Shown here in pieces: positions 48,045 to 59,023 of a stretch of DNA of 64,000 nt. The translations under genes were made by a program, and so were the position numbers. The notes beneath the pieces are model-generated. The model searched no databases. It was not told the origin of the DNA and worked only from the letters and a program-made list of their open reading frames with translations. Position 1 is the stretch's first letter; the number at the start of each line of letters is the position of its first letter. The stretch is taken from assembly GCA_021234155.1 (NCBI GenBank), contig JAJEKV010000108.1, forward strand, positions 1,518,366 through 1,582,365, given 5' to 3'. The stretch is from Isoetes taiwanensis (taxonomy: Eukaryota; Streptophyta; Lycopodiopsida; Isoetales; Isoetaceae).

Positions 48045-48443
48045 GCTGCTGATCTTCCTAAATGGTTGCAAGAAGCTCGAAAAACCTTTGTGCCTGCCAA
48101 CAATGTTGCATCTCACCTCTGTTCTCGTTTGTCCAAAGAAGGAAAATAGAAGCGAGCAGGAAGATAAAGATCTTTCAAACTCAAAATAACCATTAGCAAC
48201 AAGATTAAGCGGAAACCCAAAAAAACTCGTCCATTTTAAGCAAATAGCCGCTCCATAGGTAGCTCCAAGCTTCAGCAGCACAAAAATGCAAAAACCTTAG
48301 CAAGCGCCTCGACGACGACGGAGATCGCCATCGCCGAAGCTCCGACAGTTCGCCACGAAAAAGAAAGAAAAAAATGACGACAAAAAGGAAAAAATACTAT
48401 TTCTTTTTTGGATCGCGAATTCGCCTTAGGCGGTTTTGAGGAG

Positions 48444-48549
48444 CCTGCCGGTTTTTCGCGTTTCCGCCGTAAACCGGCGAGGCGGGCAGCCGCCGCTCAG
48501 GGCGCCGCCTGCCGCCGGTTTACGGCCGGAAACCGCTCCAACCGGCAGG
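48444..48549. repeat. GC-rich imperfect inverted repeat (long hairpin)
   Basis: CCTGCCGGTTTTTCGCGTTT at 48444 pairs with the end at 48530-48549 (AAACCGCTCCAACCGGCAGG). The inner part CCGCCGTAAACCGGCGAGGC pairs with CGCCGGTTTACGG. It is far more GC-rich than its surroundings. It could be a small foldback element or the end of an adjacent one. Confidence 0.75.
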
Positions 48550-48560
48550 TTCCCTAGCAC

Positions 48561-49926
48561 AAACAAGCGTGGTCTATTAAATTAAAATCCATGGTATGGT
48601 CGAAATCTTAGACAATGAATAATATAATTGCATGGGGATACCGAACCCTGGTATCCCCTTTGGAAATGACTAACACAAGCCATGACCCAACAGATCGCAG
48701 CCCTATGTTTCCAGATCCGGCTAGGTACTGGTCGCATCATGCCCACTCTACTACAGAGTCTAGTGGGAGTACTTGAGCAGAAGGCTTGCTCATCCATCTG
48801 GCCGGGTCTGCCTCTTGGCTGCCAAAACCATTTGTAGCCCAAACCGTGTGCAAAATCCGCCATAATCTGATTCACATATCTCTGTAAATCCGACCTCTGA
48901 GATGAATAGCCTCTGGCCTTGAGTCATAATCCGATCCTTGCTTCCAAGTTGAGGTAGAACTCGTTGTATCTCCTATCAAGGCAAGGCCGATTTCCGGCAT
49001 AGAGGGGTCGAATTTGAAAAGCAAGGCCAGCATAAGGCGTTTGTTACAGGAGCAATCCACAATACTCAAAGGCCGGACTGCCAAAGACTCGGAATAACAC
49101 TATGGAGTCAGATTTTAACCCCCAAGCCAGACAGACAGACAGAACAAAACTGGCAGACTGGCAGACAGAACAAAACTCAGACACAACAATTTCTATCGGA
49201 ACAAAACTCAGACACAACAATTTCTATCGGAAGAGCTTGCAATTGCACAGGGTTGGGCCGAAAATCTTATCAGCAGTCGAGTTTTTACATCAAGGGACCG
49301 GATTAGGCTGATCCGACTGTCTACCCGGCAGATTATAGGCTGGAGGCTAGAATCAAGATTGTTTAAGAGAAGCCCAAGCATCCGACAAGAACCTGTTCAT
49401 ATCTTGTTTATGTTTTCCTTAATTTCTTTTCTCTTCTAAAACTGTAACCAGGAACCGTCCGCACACACAATCCCCACCACTTATGCTCGGTCTCAGATCC
49501 TTGCTTCAAGCTCCTTCCTCCTCCTTCCTCCGCCTTCAGCTTTGCTTCAAGCTGCTTCTTAGTCTCGTTCTTAACTATCAAATTTGCTTATATACATTTG
49601 GGCAAAAACCACTTGGGCATTATCCCATTGGTCTAGATTGACTCAATGGCCAAATCTTTCATAGCTTGACTCAATGCAAAAATTAACAGTTGGCAATCTA
49701 TCATACTGCCAGGCATAAGGCTCTATTAGGCATCTTCCTAATCAGAAGGGTGTGCCAGATTTGGCATGGCATCCCTTGGCACGAATCACGAGCCTCGCTC
49801 CCCTATTTTGTGGTGCTCACCTTTTTAACTTAAATATATTAAAAGCTTAAATAACCTTAACTAATGAATTTCTATCGTTTAAAATCCCACTGCTATAAAG
49901 CAACACCAAGCTGCAGGGATCATTAC
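48561..49926. other. Intergenic stretch, no supported gene
   Basis: Minus frames at 48582-48875 and 48872-49084 are open but unrecognised (one contains ADFAHGLGYKWFWQPRGRPG). A short exact tandem repeat lies at 49169-49230. Confidence 0.3.
49169..49230. repeat. Exact 31-bp tandem duplication
   Basis: AACAAAACTCAGACACAACA plus 11 bases (ending TCTATCGG) is present twice without change at 49169-49199 and 49200-49230. It is preceded by GACA/GCAGACAGA short repeats from 49129. It looks recent. Confidence 0.92.
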
Positions 49927-49931
49927 ATTCT

Positions 49932-50327
49932 TGTTAACGGAATGGATTCCGGTAGTAGTTATCCGCTGCCTTCAATTCAACGCACTCCTTCGCCACGTCA
50001 TCCTTTAGCCACATAGGCTTGTCCACCTCATTGATCCATGACCAATAGTCATACCCTTTCCAATAGTCATGTCCTTTCCCAAAAGACATGCCCTCATGAC
50101 CTTTCATATGCCCTTTCACTGCAAGCATAAACCGCCCTATTTCCCATATTCAAAACACATTCAACTCAAGTATTCCACAACTACGGGAGCCCTTCCTTCG
50201 CGGTCTGTCTCAAGACGGATATGTACTCTCATATTCATACATGAATATATGATTCTATAATCTATTCAATTATGTGTGAATATATAAGGTTCTTGTTTTT
50301 CTGCCATATGCATCATATTTAATTTCA
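49932..50327 (+). repeat. 5' LTR of copia element B
   Basis: 396 bp, nearly colinear with 54558-54950. It has the 5'-TG...CA-3' ends typical of LTRs. CTATAATCTATTC and TATATAAGG near 50250-50290 are candidate core-promoter words, by inference only. Confidence 0.93.
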
Positions 50328-50342
50328 TGGTATCGAGCTTGG
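50328..50342 (+). promoter_or_regulatory. Primer-binding site of copia element B
   Basis: TGGTATCGAGCTTGG directly follows the LTR. It resembles TGGTATCAGAGC for initiator tRNA-Met with a one-base deletion. Confidence 0.75.
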
Positions 50343-50349
50343 TTTCTCA

Positions 50350-51500
50350 CGATCCAAGCAATGGCCAAGAAATTAAGAATCAAGCGAGGCTATTTCTTGC
50401 ATCAATAAGCGAATCGCATACGGCGTAGAGAATCAAGAATACGGAAGGCAATATTCAAAGTAAATCGAGGATTAGCAAAAGACGAAGAAATGGCATTTTC
50501 CTGAAGAAGGCGCATTTTGAAATTTGTGAAATTCTCGAATTTTTTACCCCTTGATTGATTTTTTATAATCAAATCATAATCATATTTTGCTACTTTAAAC
50601 AAAACACATCTTCTCATAGAGAGATTTGACGTCGGTTTCCATCATTGGAAACTTAAAATGAAGATGCTACTTCTAGAAAAAGATTTATGGAAGATGGTTG
50701 ATGGTGGTTGCTAGCGACCAAGCGGCTAAGAAGAGAAGGCCAAATGGGAGGCCCGAGATGGTAGAGCACTCGCCGCTATCATACTCAATCGAAGGACAAT
50801 GGTGACTCATGTCCAAGTAAAAACGTCCAAAGAAGCTTGGGAACATCTAGTTGGTATGTATGAACCTCAAGATGCATGCACCAACTTTTTTTCTAAGAAA
50901 ACGATTTTATAAATCTCTCAAATGGTGGAAAATCAAAGCATGGCGAATTCATCAATGAATTCAAGACACTTTTAGACAACTCATGCGGCAGTTGGCTCTC
51001 CAATTCAAGATTCCGATGCGTTGATGACCCTTCTAGGAAGTTTGCCTCCTTCCTATGATACTTTTCATACAATCTATAGGCTCAAGCAATGGGAGGCGCA
51101 TCGGATGGCAAAGAGCCAATATCATGTCACCGCAATCCACCATAGCCATGCTTCTTCAAGAAGAAACTAGAAGAAAGTCCTTGAACACTTCTAGTGATGG
51201 GGTTGTTGCTTTATACTCAAGCAACAAGCGGTCAAACTCGAGGCAAGCCCAAGTTTAGACCCAATACACGATCCGATTAGTCCTTCAATCACCAATCCTT
51301 CAACAAGGATGATGCAAGCAAAAGGCTTCAACAAGAAGCCCATGAATCGCAAATTAATATGCAATTATTGTGGAAAACCAAACCATTATGCCGTAGGATT
51401 GTCACACTCGACTTGCAAAAGCGTAACAAAGGCAAACGTGATCATCAATGATCATCAAGAAAGGTTATATGTCTCACAAGTTTCATGTTCTTCCGCGGAC
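50350..51500 (+). pseudogene. Copia B gag (UBN2-type) with zinc knuckle
   Basis: HHWKLKMKMLLLEKDLWKMV (near 50640-50700) is the signature start of the UBN2 gag family. AKWEAR, ACTNFF-like, LRKRFYKSLK and EFINEF-like segments follow across frames. CNYCGKPNHYA (51360-51392) starts a CCHC knuckle whose final cysteine is displaced. The frames change about every 100 bp. Confidence 0.78.
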
Positions 51501-51504
51501 TAAC

Positions 51505-51837
51505 CATTCTAGTGGCTGGTTTTAGATTCCGCATGTCTTCGCTCATATGACTCCACAACATTGATTCTTTCATCACATATCAAAAGATGCCACCGGGCGA
51601 ATTGTTCTCTTAGGAGATGATAGTCCCTCGATGATCGAAGGACAAGGCAAAGTTTCGGTGCAACTGCCCGATGGATCGATCAAAACAATACATGATGTAT
51701 TACATGTACCCCGCTTGACCAAGAACTTGCTCTCAGTTAGCAAGATTTATGATGTTGGATTAAAAGTCCAATTTGGCATCAAAGAGTGCCAACTTCAAGA
51801 TTCTCATGGACGCAAACTTGCTCAAGGCGCATTTTGA
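51505..51837 (+). pseudogene. Copia B protease region
   Basis: LVLDSA near 51518-51535 marks the active site (usual WxLDSGAS). The following open block (51631-51837) reads IEGQGKVSVQLPDGSIKTIH, VLHVPRLTKNLLSVSKIYDV and GLKVQF, the standard downstream protease to integrase linker of copia pol. Confidence 0.8.
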
Positions 51838-51889
51838 AGGAAGTCTCTATAGATTCCCTTTCTAATGTGCCTCAACACTGGTCAATGCA

Positions 51890-52570
51890 AGAACCACTAC
51901 CCCCAATGATGTTTATCAATGGCACTTACGATTGGGACATGCTGGACTGCATGCCTTGAAGCAACTCCACTCCAAGAAGATGGTTCGAGATTTCAATATT
52001 CAGCCAAATACAAATTTGCCAGTATGTGAAGCATGTTTAATTGGCAAGCATCATCGGTTACCTTTTCCCAAGGTCAGTCCATTCAAGAGCCGTAGCATCC
52101 ACTTGACTTGGTACACATTAACCGACATTGGTGAGTCTCGAAAATACTTTTCGATAATGGGTCGGTAAATATTTCATCACATTTATTGATGATTATTCTA
52201 GATACACCTCATTGTGTATTTTCTTAAAAAAGAAATCTGCAGACTTTAGAAGCTTTTAAAGAATACAAAGCTCTAGCCTGAGAATCAACTTGGAAGAACC
52301 ATCAAATGTCTCGGATCCGACAATGGTGGTGAATATATCTCCAAAGCATTCACAAGTTTCGTGCACAACATGGAATTGATGTGAAATTTGATGGCTCCAT
52401 ACTCTCCTCAACAAAATGGTGTAGCCCGAGAAAGAATCGCACTCTTGCCGAAAGTGCACGAAGTATGTTGCATTTGAGTCAACTTCCTCATTATTTTTGG
52501 GCGAAGCTCTAGCAAACTTACCTATATATACAAAATCGATTGCCCACACAAGCATTGCAAGATCAAACTC
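51890..52570 (+). pseudogene. Copia B integrase
   Basis: YQWHLRLGHAGLHALKQL then PVCEACLIGKHHRLPF supplies the HHCC zinc-binding module. KYFITFIDDYSRYT-like sequence (near 52165-52210) and a SDNGGEY segment (near 52315-52335) hold core acidic residues, read in different frames. ARSMLHLSQLPHYFWA closes the core. Confidence 0.82.
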
Positions 52571-52689
52571 CATATGAAGCTTGGATTGGTAAGCAACCAA
52601 CATTATCCCATCTAAAAGTGTTTGGTTGTATTGATATGTGCATGTACCTAAACAAAACGAAGAAAATGGGAGGACCATAGTATCAAGTG

Positions 52690-53620
52690 TATCTTTGTTG
52701 GCTACGATATGTCCGCCAAGGCATATCGTATGTACAACCCCTTACCAGAAGGTTTTCATCTCGAGATGTTACATTTGTTGAAGATACATTCTGAATTTGA
52801 AAGATGTATCTCCTACATCCACGGTGCCAAGGCCCTTGGCAAGTCCTCTATCCTCCAATATCTCCTCTCACTCGGGATGATAACATGCCACTCAATACTC
52901 CAATCCTTCAAGAAGAGCAACAAGCTCCCGTTATAGTTCAGAGGAAGCCCCAAAGAAACTACAATATTGAAGATCTTGCTCCCTCGACATTATGCAAGAT
53001 GAAGATGTTCAAGATGACCAACCGACACCTCGAGGACGAAGCCCCCGATCATGTGCAACAATTTATGGAAAGCCCACTTCCTCTAGTGGCATCCCCAAGT
53101 ACAAGGTAAGTGGCTCTTTAAACGCAAATACAAACCACGATGGCTCTATTGATCGTTATAAAGCAAGATTAGTAGCCAAAGGATATTCTCAAATTGAAGG
53201 GATCGATTACCTTGATACCTTCTCTCCGTTGTCAAAATGACATCCATGAGGAACTCTCCTCACACTTGTGCTTTGCTCAAGATATGCACATCCATCAATT
53301 GGATGTTAAGACCCCCATTCTCAATGGTAACTTGGAAGAAGATATCTTCATGAAACAACCCGAAGGTTATGTTCAACCTGGACAAGAGACTTTGGTATGC
53401 AAGTTACATAAGTCTTTATATGGCCTCAAGCAGTCTCCACGAGCATGGTATCAAAGGATTGACACCTTTCTCAAGTCACATAGCTATGAGCAAGGGGGCG
53501 CATGACAAGTAATATCTATATCAAGAAGAGAAACCGGCCATATTTTGCTCCTAGCTCTCAGATGTGGATGATGCCATATTAATAAGCAACAACTTGAATT
53601 TTTCGAAATGAAAGTGTAAA
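52690..53620 (+). pseudogene. Copia B reverse transcriptase
   Basis: CIFVGYDMSAKAYRMYNP (52690-52745) precedes the domain. [20 protein letters not shown] (about 53143-53202), [29 protein letters not shown] (about 53293-53353) and SLYGLKQSPRAWYQ (about 53413-53455) are the standard blocks. The catalytic box reads VDDAILIS near 53562-53590 with aspartate in place of the preceding tyrosine. Frame changes occur at several points. Confidence 0.85.
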
Positions 53621-53744
53621 CAAATCCTTGCCAAAAAAGAATTTCAAATAGTGATTATGGTGAAATTGCTCTTCGCTTAGGAATCCAAGTCCTAAGAAAT
53701 CGGAAAAGAAGACAATTCATCCTACCAACAAAAATATATTGAAG

Positions 53745-54540
53745 ACCTCTTGAAGAAATTTGAGATGGATAAGAGTAAGCCAATAAGTACTCCAATGGAT
53801 ATGAATATAAAATTGTCCAAAGATATGTGTCCTCAAAATCCTCAAGAAGAAGAGATCATGAATAATACACCCTTTGCAAGTGCAGTTAGGCGGTCTCATG
53901 TATGTCGCTATATGTACAAGACCGACATTGCTCATGCAAAATGGGTTTGTGAGTCAATTCTTGAGTAACCTGGGACCTATGCAGACCGGGCTAAAGGGAA
54001 GAGAATTCTTCGCTATCTTTCCTCGCACCCCTAACTTTGGACTTACATTACAAGGTGGTTCGCTCATACTCACGGATATAGTGATGCTTCTTATGCAAGT
54101 GATGTTGAAATTCGCAAGTCCATGGCTGGATATTGTTTTCAACTTGGAAAAAGCACCATCTCCGTGTAGTAAAAAGCAACCTACAATTTCCTTATCAAGT
54201 CTTTCAAGCAGAATATATAGCTATTTGCCAAGCAACAAAAGAAGCTATATGGCTCAAGCATTACTTGAAGACATCATGATACCTTCACAAGGACCAAAGT
54301 GTTAATCAAGACCTGATAGCACAAGTTGCATCAAGATGGCAACACAACCAAGAATCAATGCTAGATCAAAACATATTGAGATCCGCACCACTTTGTAATG
54401 GAGAAAAGATTCTTGAGAAGAAGATTCAACTTCAATATTGCCCCATCGAAGACATGGTAGCGGATTTTCTTACAAAACCTCTACCAATGGACAAATTTAT
54501 TCTATGCATAAAGCCTCAACATAAAAGACAACCGACTGTG
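53745..54540 (+). pseudogene. Copia B RNase H
   Basis: KSKPISTPMDMNIKLSKD (near 53769-53823) is the usual linker after reverse transcriptase. YSDASYASDVE and RKSMAGYCFQLGKSTIS (near 54075-54160) carry an RNase H acidic residue, and VADFLTKPLPMDKF (54457-54498) ends pol shortly before the polypurine tract. Confidence 0.82.
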
Positions 54541-54557
54541 CATCGGGCTAAGGGGAG

Positions 54558-54950
54558 TGTTAACGGAATGGATTCGGTAGTAGTTATCCACCTTCAATTC
54601 AACGCACTCCTTCGCCATGCGCCATCCTTAGCCACATAGGCTTGTCCACCTCATTGATCCATGACCAATAGTCATACCCTTTCCAATAGTCATGTCCTTT
54701 CCCAAAAGACATGCCCTCATGACCTTTCATATGCCCTTTCACTGCGCCATAAACCGTCCTATTTCCCATATTCAAAACACATTCAACTCAAGTATTCCAC
54801 AACTACGGGAGCCCTTCCATCAAGAACCTGTCTCAAGACAGATATGTACTCTCATATTCATACATGAATATATGATTCTATAATCTATTCAATTATGTGT
54901 GAATATATAAGGTTCTTGTTTTTCTGCCATATGCATCATATTTAATTTCA
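54558..54950 (+). repeat. 3' LTR of copia element B
   Basis: 393 bp, partner of 49932-50327. The main differences are short replaced blocks, for example CTGCGCCATAA here against CTGCAAGCATAA, and CATCAAGAACCTG against CTTCGCGGTCTG. Confidence 0.93.
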
Positions 54951-54952
54951 AT

Positions 54953-55503
54953 CATTAGGGATTTTTTGAGATCATAAAAGGGCCTTCTAAGAATGGCCGA
55001 TAAGTTATATGAACTACCAATCGAAAAATGAATGGTAATCCAAGCCAACAAAATAGTTATAACTAACTCAGACAGCATTACATTTTCTAGCATAAGTGTT
55101 GATAGAAAAGTCCGAATGAGCTCTTGTTTGGTGCAATAGATAGATCTCATTGAGATCTTTCTAACCTTGGGTGGTTTGCATATCTTTTAGCCCGGTGAGG
55201 ATAGTAAAAAATAGTAAAAACCATATTTTTTGGAGTTTTGACAATCATAAGTGGTCAAAATATGTGCAAAGCACCTAAGATTGGAAAGATCTCAACGAGA
55301 TCTATCCATTGCACTAAACGAGAGCTCATTTGGACTTTTCTATCAATAGTTATGCTAGAAAATGTGATCCAGTGAGTTAGTTATAACAGTTTTGCTGACT
55401 GGACCCGTCAGGCTCTTATTTCTGATTGGTAGTTCATTTATCTTCATTTGGCTTAGTTGGCATGTTTTGAAGGCCCTTTTTTAATCTCAAAAAAACCCTA
55501 ATG
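54953..55503. mobile_element. 551-bp foldback/MITE element with long inverted repeats
   Basis: The ends are CATTAGGGATTTTTTGAGAT (54953) and its partner ATCTCAAAAAAACCCTAATG (55484-55503). The arms run inward for about 240 bp on each side. Landmarks include AAAAGGGCCTTC, GAACTACCAATC, AGTTATAACTAACTCA, CATTTTCTAGCATAA, GATAGAAAAGTCC and ATAGATCTC plus complements. No coding capacity. A target duplication is not clear. It starts 2 bp after the 3' LTR of copia B. Confidence 0.85.
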
Positions 55504-55780
55504 TCTCACCTTGTAGAATTCAACTCATGTCCTCATGAGTTACTGGAAAGGACGGATAGAGCTCCATGAACTTGATAGCGTTCTTCCAAGTCGCGTCTTC
55601 TTGCGGATATCCTTCCCATTGGACTAAATATTTTTCAATGGTTCTGCCTCGCAATATTTTAGTGTCAATTTGCAAAATCTTCTGAGGTCTGACTGCGAGA
55701 GTTTCTTCGACTGCAACCAGATTATCCTATTTATTTCTTGTTCATATTGTCTATGAATTTAACATGTAAAATAATATGAA
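55504..55780. other. Intergenic stretch, no supported gene
   Basis: No reading frame with a recognisable motif was seen. Confidence 0.35.
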
Positions 55781-55821
55781 GATACTTGAGCATCCTTGCA
55801 ATACACGTCAACATATATGTC

Positions 55822-55842
55822 ACACGGCACACGGCACACGGC
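55822..55842. repeat. Seven-base tandem repeat (ACACGGC)3
   Basis: Three perfect copies stand within the presumed subterminal region of the CACTA element. Confidence 0.85.
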
Positions 55843-55849
55843 ACAACCA

Positions 55850-56077
55850 CGTCACATATATGTCAGAATCCATGTCACTTAAATGGCAGTTGTGAGGCAC
55901 TAACATGTCAGTTTGGAGACACTTGAAGGACAAATATTTTGACCACATTTAAATGCCACAAAAAGGGCGAAGTATAAAGGGCAAAAATATGCACAAATGG
56001 CATACACCAAAAGTGCCATTTGTACACGTAAAAAATGACACTTATTTGTGTCATTTATACTTATTTTTGTAGTAGTG
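55850..56077 (-). mobile_element. CACTA (En/Spm-type) transposon terminus
   Basis: The plus strand ends TTTTTGTAGTAGTG at 56064-56077, which is CACTACTACAAAAA on the minus strand, the canonical CACTA terminal motif. Inside it, subterminal words recur in both directions (AATGACAC, GTGTCATTT, ATGGCA, TGCCATTT), as expected for transposase-binding subterminal repeats. The opposite terminus was not found, so the element may be truncated or its other end may lie within a nested element. Confidence 0.7.
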
Positions 56078-56762
56078 TCACCATATTTGGCTAAGAAATG
56101 GATGTCGCCTCAATGTAACTTGAAATCAATTGTTATGAAAAACATCCATGTTTTCCTTGCAATCTTGCTTCTGCTAAGACTTTTTAGTTGTGGTTGGGTT
56201 GTCCCCTGTTTTTAGTTACTTAGATATTATGAGCATGCAATGGTCTCGTAATGGCTTGCCACACGCAAAAATTCCTTGTTTTTAATTAAATTTCTTTTTT
56301 TCGGTTTGCAAATTTATGAAAAGAATTTGCAAACGTTATTTGCAGATAAACAAGGAATAATTGGTCAACTAATGGCAAAAACCATGTTGTAATGCTTTTA
56401 AGGTTGAGACTGGCATTTAGCGGCAAGCCAATCAAATGAACGGATTGCAAACTTCCAGAGTTCCAGTGTGATTCCACTCAGAGGTAGTTTAACTTTGGGG
56501 CGATGATGTGGAGCATCAAGGAGAGGCTGCAAAAATACTGAACTGCGTGATAACTGTCAAAGGATGGACCCCGCGATTTGGTGAAAAGAAATTGCCAACA
56601 TCAAAGATCTTGACACACGCTCCTTAACTCCGATGGATTTGCTCCACAAGTTTACTTAAGATCGAGACATTGGAATCACAAGCTATGCCAGGCAGTTCTG
56701 GTGAAATAGAGAAATGTCGTTCCCCGCAATGGAATCTCACCTTAAGTGTATTAGATATTGTC
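56078..56762. other. Intergenic stretch, no supported gene
   Basis: Short frames only (for example minus 56286-56477). No motif was recognised. Confidence 0.35.
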
Positions 56763-58293
56763 TGTGACGTTCCACATATTTATACGGTGTATGTATAAAT
56801 ATACTGACACGTTACGGGCCGAGGATACGCCATCATGGAGGTATGTAACCTAACCACAAAGGATTAATTTAGCTATGCTCAATTAATAAGGGTTTAATTA
56901 AAGGATAATTACCTAGAATTAAGTAAGCTAATTAAGTTAAGCTAATTAATTATTTAGATAGAGGACACTTGATTGGCCAAGAGAAGGATGCTAATTTGGG
57001 GCAGCAAATTGGATCCCTATCCCAATTTGCCCCAAATCGAACCCGGAGGAAGAGCAGCTGAGCGCCCAGGCCATTTGAAGATGGAGATCCCACATGACAA
57101 CGGTTCCAGCCGGAATTCGGGTTAGTGAGTAGGTTAATTTGGTATTTTCTAGGGTCCCTCGCCCAGCTTCTCTGTTAATCTTGGTATTGATTAACCCTTG
57201 TTTGATAGTTAGAACTGCTCCCAATTATTGATTATGCCCGCGTGATGGTTGGATGGATGTATCTTTGGTAGTATCTCCGTTAGTTCTTCCAGAAAAATGG
57301 GGATTAAGGGGTAGAGACCCTCGAAACCTATGTTCATTAGTTTGCTTCTAGTAGCTCCGTGAATGCCCAAGAAATGGCTCGCGGTACAAGATCCCACCGG
57401 GCCGTGTGGGAATCTATGGCATTATTGAAACAATTACCGGATAAGGGTCGTAGTGATGAAGTATGGGGTGGGGTCTCGCTTTGAGCATAAAAGGCTCTGG
57501 GGACTCCTTCAAAGGAGCTAGGCCTAATAGCCGGCCACGTGACGGCGGTATGGGTCCGACACTCCCGGGTGCAGTGGTGTGATCATCCGTACTTTTGAAG
57601 ATAAAGTAGGGGGAGTAGGCCTGCACGGATCTTGGGGGGCTCTGATGCGGCTGTATTCTCTAGCTTACCCATGGATTCAATGCGACTGAAAGGGACACTT
57701 TCCGACCTCGCCTCCATCGGACCGGGGGAGATGTAACCCGAGTAGTCTCAAAGGGTGATTTCTTGGGATTTAGCCTGGGAAGGCTACAATGGCCATAGCT
57801 TGATTCAGCTCATCCGCATAGTGTGTGTCGCGGGAGGGGCGGATGGAGTGGACAACCCTAGCCAATGCTCTATGCCGCCCAACGCCATGTTAAGATTCCG
57901 TCTGGCCGATCCCCGAGACCTAGCCGGGCCGATCCATCCCCATTGAGTCCGAGCCGGGTAGAACCTTGGGGTTGGGATGTTTTCCTTAGCATTAGATGTA
58001 TCTTCTCCGTTCTCATCGGGCTTGATGGATGTGCCACCCTTCGTGGTGGTTATTTGTTATATGATTATGCCAGTATGCTAATCTTGTACTCACGCTTCCG
58101 CTTAATTTTAGAGTCCCATTGAAGGCGTGGACCCAATGACATTACCTCCATGTCCTTCACCCCAAGCATCTTTCTATGGATGGTCCGAAAGTTATGGGAG
58201 GGCCCGGCGCTCATGGTGAGCTGGTTGCCATGAGAGGGGGAAGTCCCTGTATGTATACGTCCGGAGCACCCATGATATGTAGGGAGCGCCACA
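56763..58293 (+). repeat. Long gypsy-type LTR (about 1.53 kb)
   Basis: It starts TGTGACGTTCC and ends GAGCGCCACA, giving the inverted ends TGTGACG/CGCCACA often seen in plant gypsy LTRs. A primer-site match follows within 4 bases. The first 250 bp is AT-rich and related to 23158-23480; the remainder is GC-rich. Both limits are inferred from the ends and the primer site because no second copy of the whole LTR is in the window. Confidence 0.62.
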
Positions 58294-58295
58294 AA

Positions 58296-58308
58296 GGGTA
58301 TCAGAGCC
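58296..58308 (+). promoter_or_regulatory. Primer-binding site, tRNA-Met type
   Basis: GGGTATCAGAGCC matches TGGTATCAGAGCC in all but the first base. It lies immediately downstream of the LTR and fixes the element's plus orientation. Confidence 0.72.
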
Positions 58309-59023
58309 GTGATTTTGGCTGACTGAATCATCAGCACTGACCAAATTTCTAACCCGTTAGTTCGGTAGTTGAGTGGGAGTTTAAACTAGTCGGACTGCCT
58401 AACTTTTCGGTGATTTAGTCTTGTGCTAGGTTGATATAACAAATTGTTTGAGATTTAGGAATTTTTAGAGTGATTTTGGAGGGAAAAAAAGTGTAGTTGG
58501 AGGACCCAGGTTTAGATGGGCCATAACTTTTAATAGGTAGCTCGGATGAAGGCGAAAATGGCTCCAGTGGCTCGGGCATATCCTAAATACCCTAGGGGGC
58601 ACGTTCCCTGAGGTCAAAATGGCGACCCCAAGGCTAGAATCTAAAAGGTGGCGTTTTTGCCTGTGGATTGGGTGTTTAGAATCGAAAGTTAGGGGACGGG
58701 ATTTTGCACTCAACAAGACCTATATATGGCCCGCCAGATAAAATACGCGCTTAAAAAAAAAAAAAAAAAATTGTGTAAAGTTTTTTTTAGGAAAAAAAAG
58801 TTTAGTTTCAAATTTGTATTTCTTTTTTGAAAGTGTGTTTCTTTGGTCGCCTCCCTTCCGCCATAGCCGTCGGATTTGAGCTCCAACGCCGCCATAGCCG
58901 ACCTCGACTTGTACCTTGTTTCTGCCCTAAAGCCCTAGCACCTTCTTATAGGATCTAGCGCCACCTAATTGTCTCCCAAGCGCCATACTTTCTGTTACTA
59001 GTACCTACCGCCATTTGTTCACC
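58309..59023 (+). other. Leader between primer site and the 310-codon frame
   Basis: About 715 bp without a gene. It contains an 18-base A run (58753-58770) and other A/T homopolymers. This would be the 5' untranslated leader of the element transcript. Confidence 0.45.

Larger units (their letters stand above)
40200..48560 (-). mobile_element. Ty3-gypsy retrotransposon, decayed and interrupted by a LINE
   Basis: Read on the minus strand the order is 5' leader or LTR (48.5-46.13 kb), gag (46.12-45.25 kb), an inserted LINE (45.24-42.65 kb), then protease, partial reverse transcriptase, RNase H and integrase (42.3-40.38 kb). Integrase at the C-terminal end of pol defines Ty3-gypsy. The reverse transcriptase core including its YxDD box is missing through internal deletion. 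A 3' LTR was not identified, so the right-hand limits are approximate and the element may be truncated within 39-40 kb. Confidence 0.78.
46130..48560 (-). repeat. Probable 5' LTR and leader of the gypsy element
   Basis: This stretch sits directly upstream of gag on the minus strand and has the make-up of a long plant gypsy LTR. It contains a minus frame of about 85 codons (from ATG 46806 to 46549, starting MACPGEPSITLHLD) with no known domain. The LTR ends and the primer site could not be fixed because no second LTR was found for comparison. Confidence 0.35.
49932..54950 (+). mobile_element. Ty1-copia retrotransposon with both LTRs (element B)
   Basis: Plus orientation, 5,019 bp. LTRs at 49932-50327 and 54558-54950 begin TGTTAACGGAATGG and end TTTAATTTCA. 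A primer-site match follows the first, and a purine tract TAAGGGGAG precedes the second. Gag (UBN2 type), protease, integrase, reverse transcriptase and RNase H follow in copia order. The LTRs differ at roughly 20 positions, mostly in four short clusters, so the insertion is younger than element A, yet its coding region is split into many frames. A clean 5-bp target duplication is not seen (ATTCT before, ATCAT after). Confidence 0.9.

Noticed and set aside
52256-52678. 140-codon minus-strand frame
   Set aside because: It is antisense to the copia B integrase, whose motifs are clear on the plus strand.
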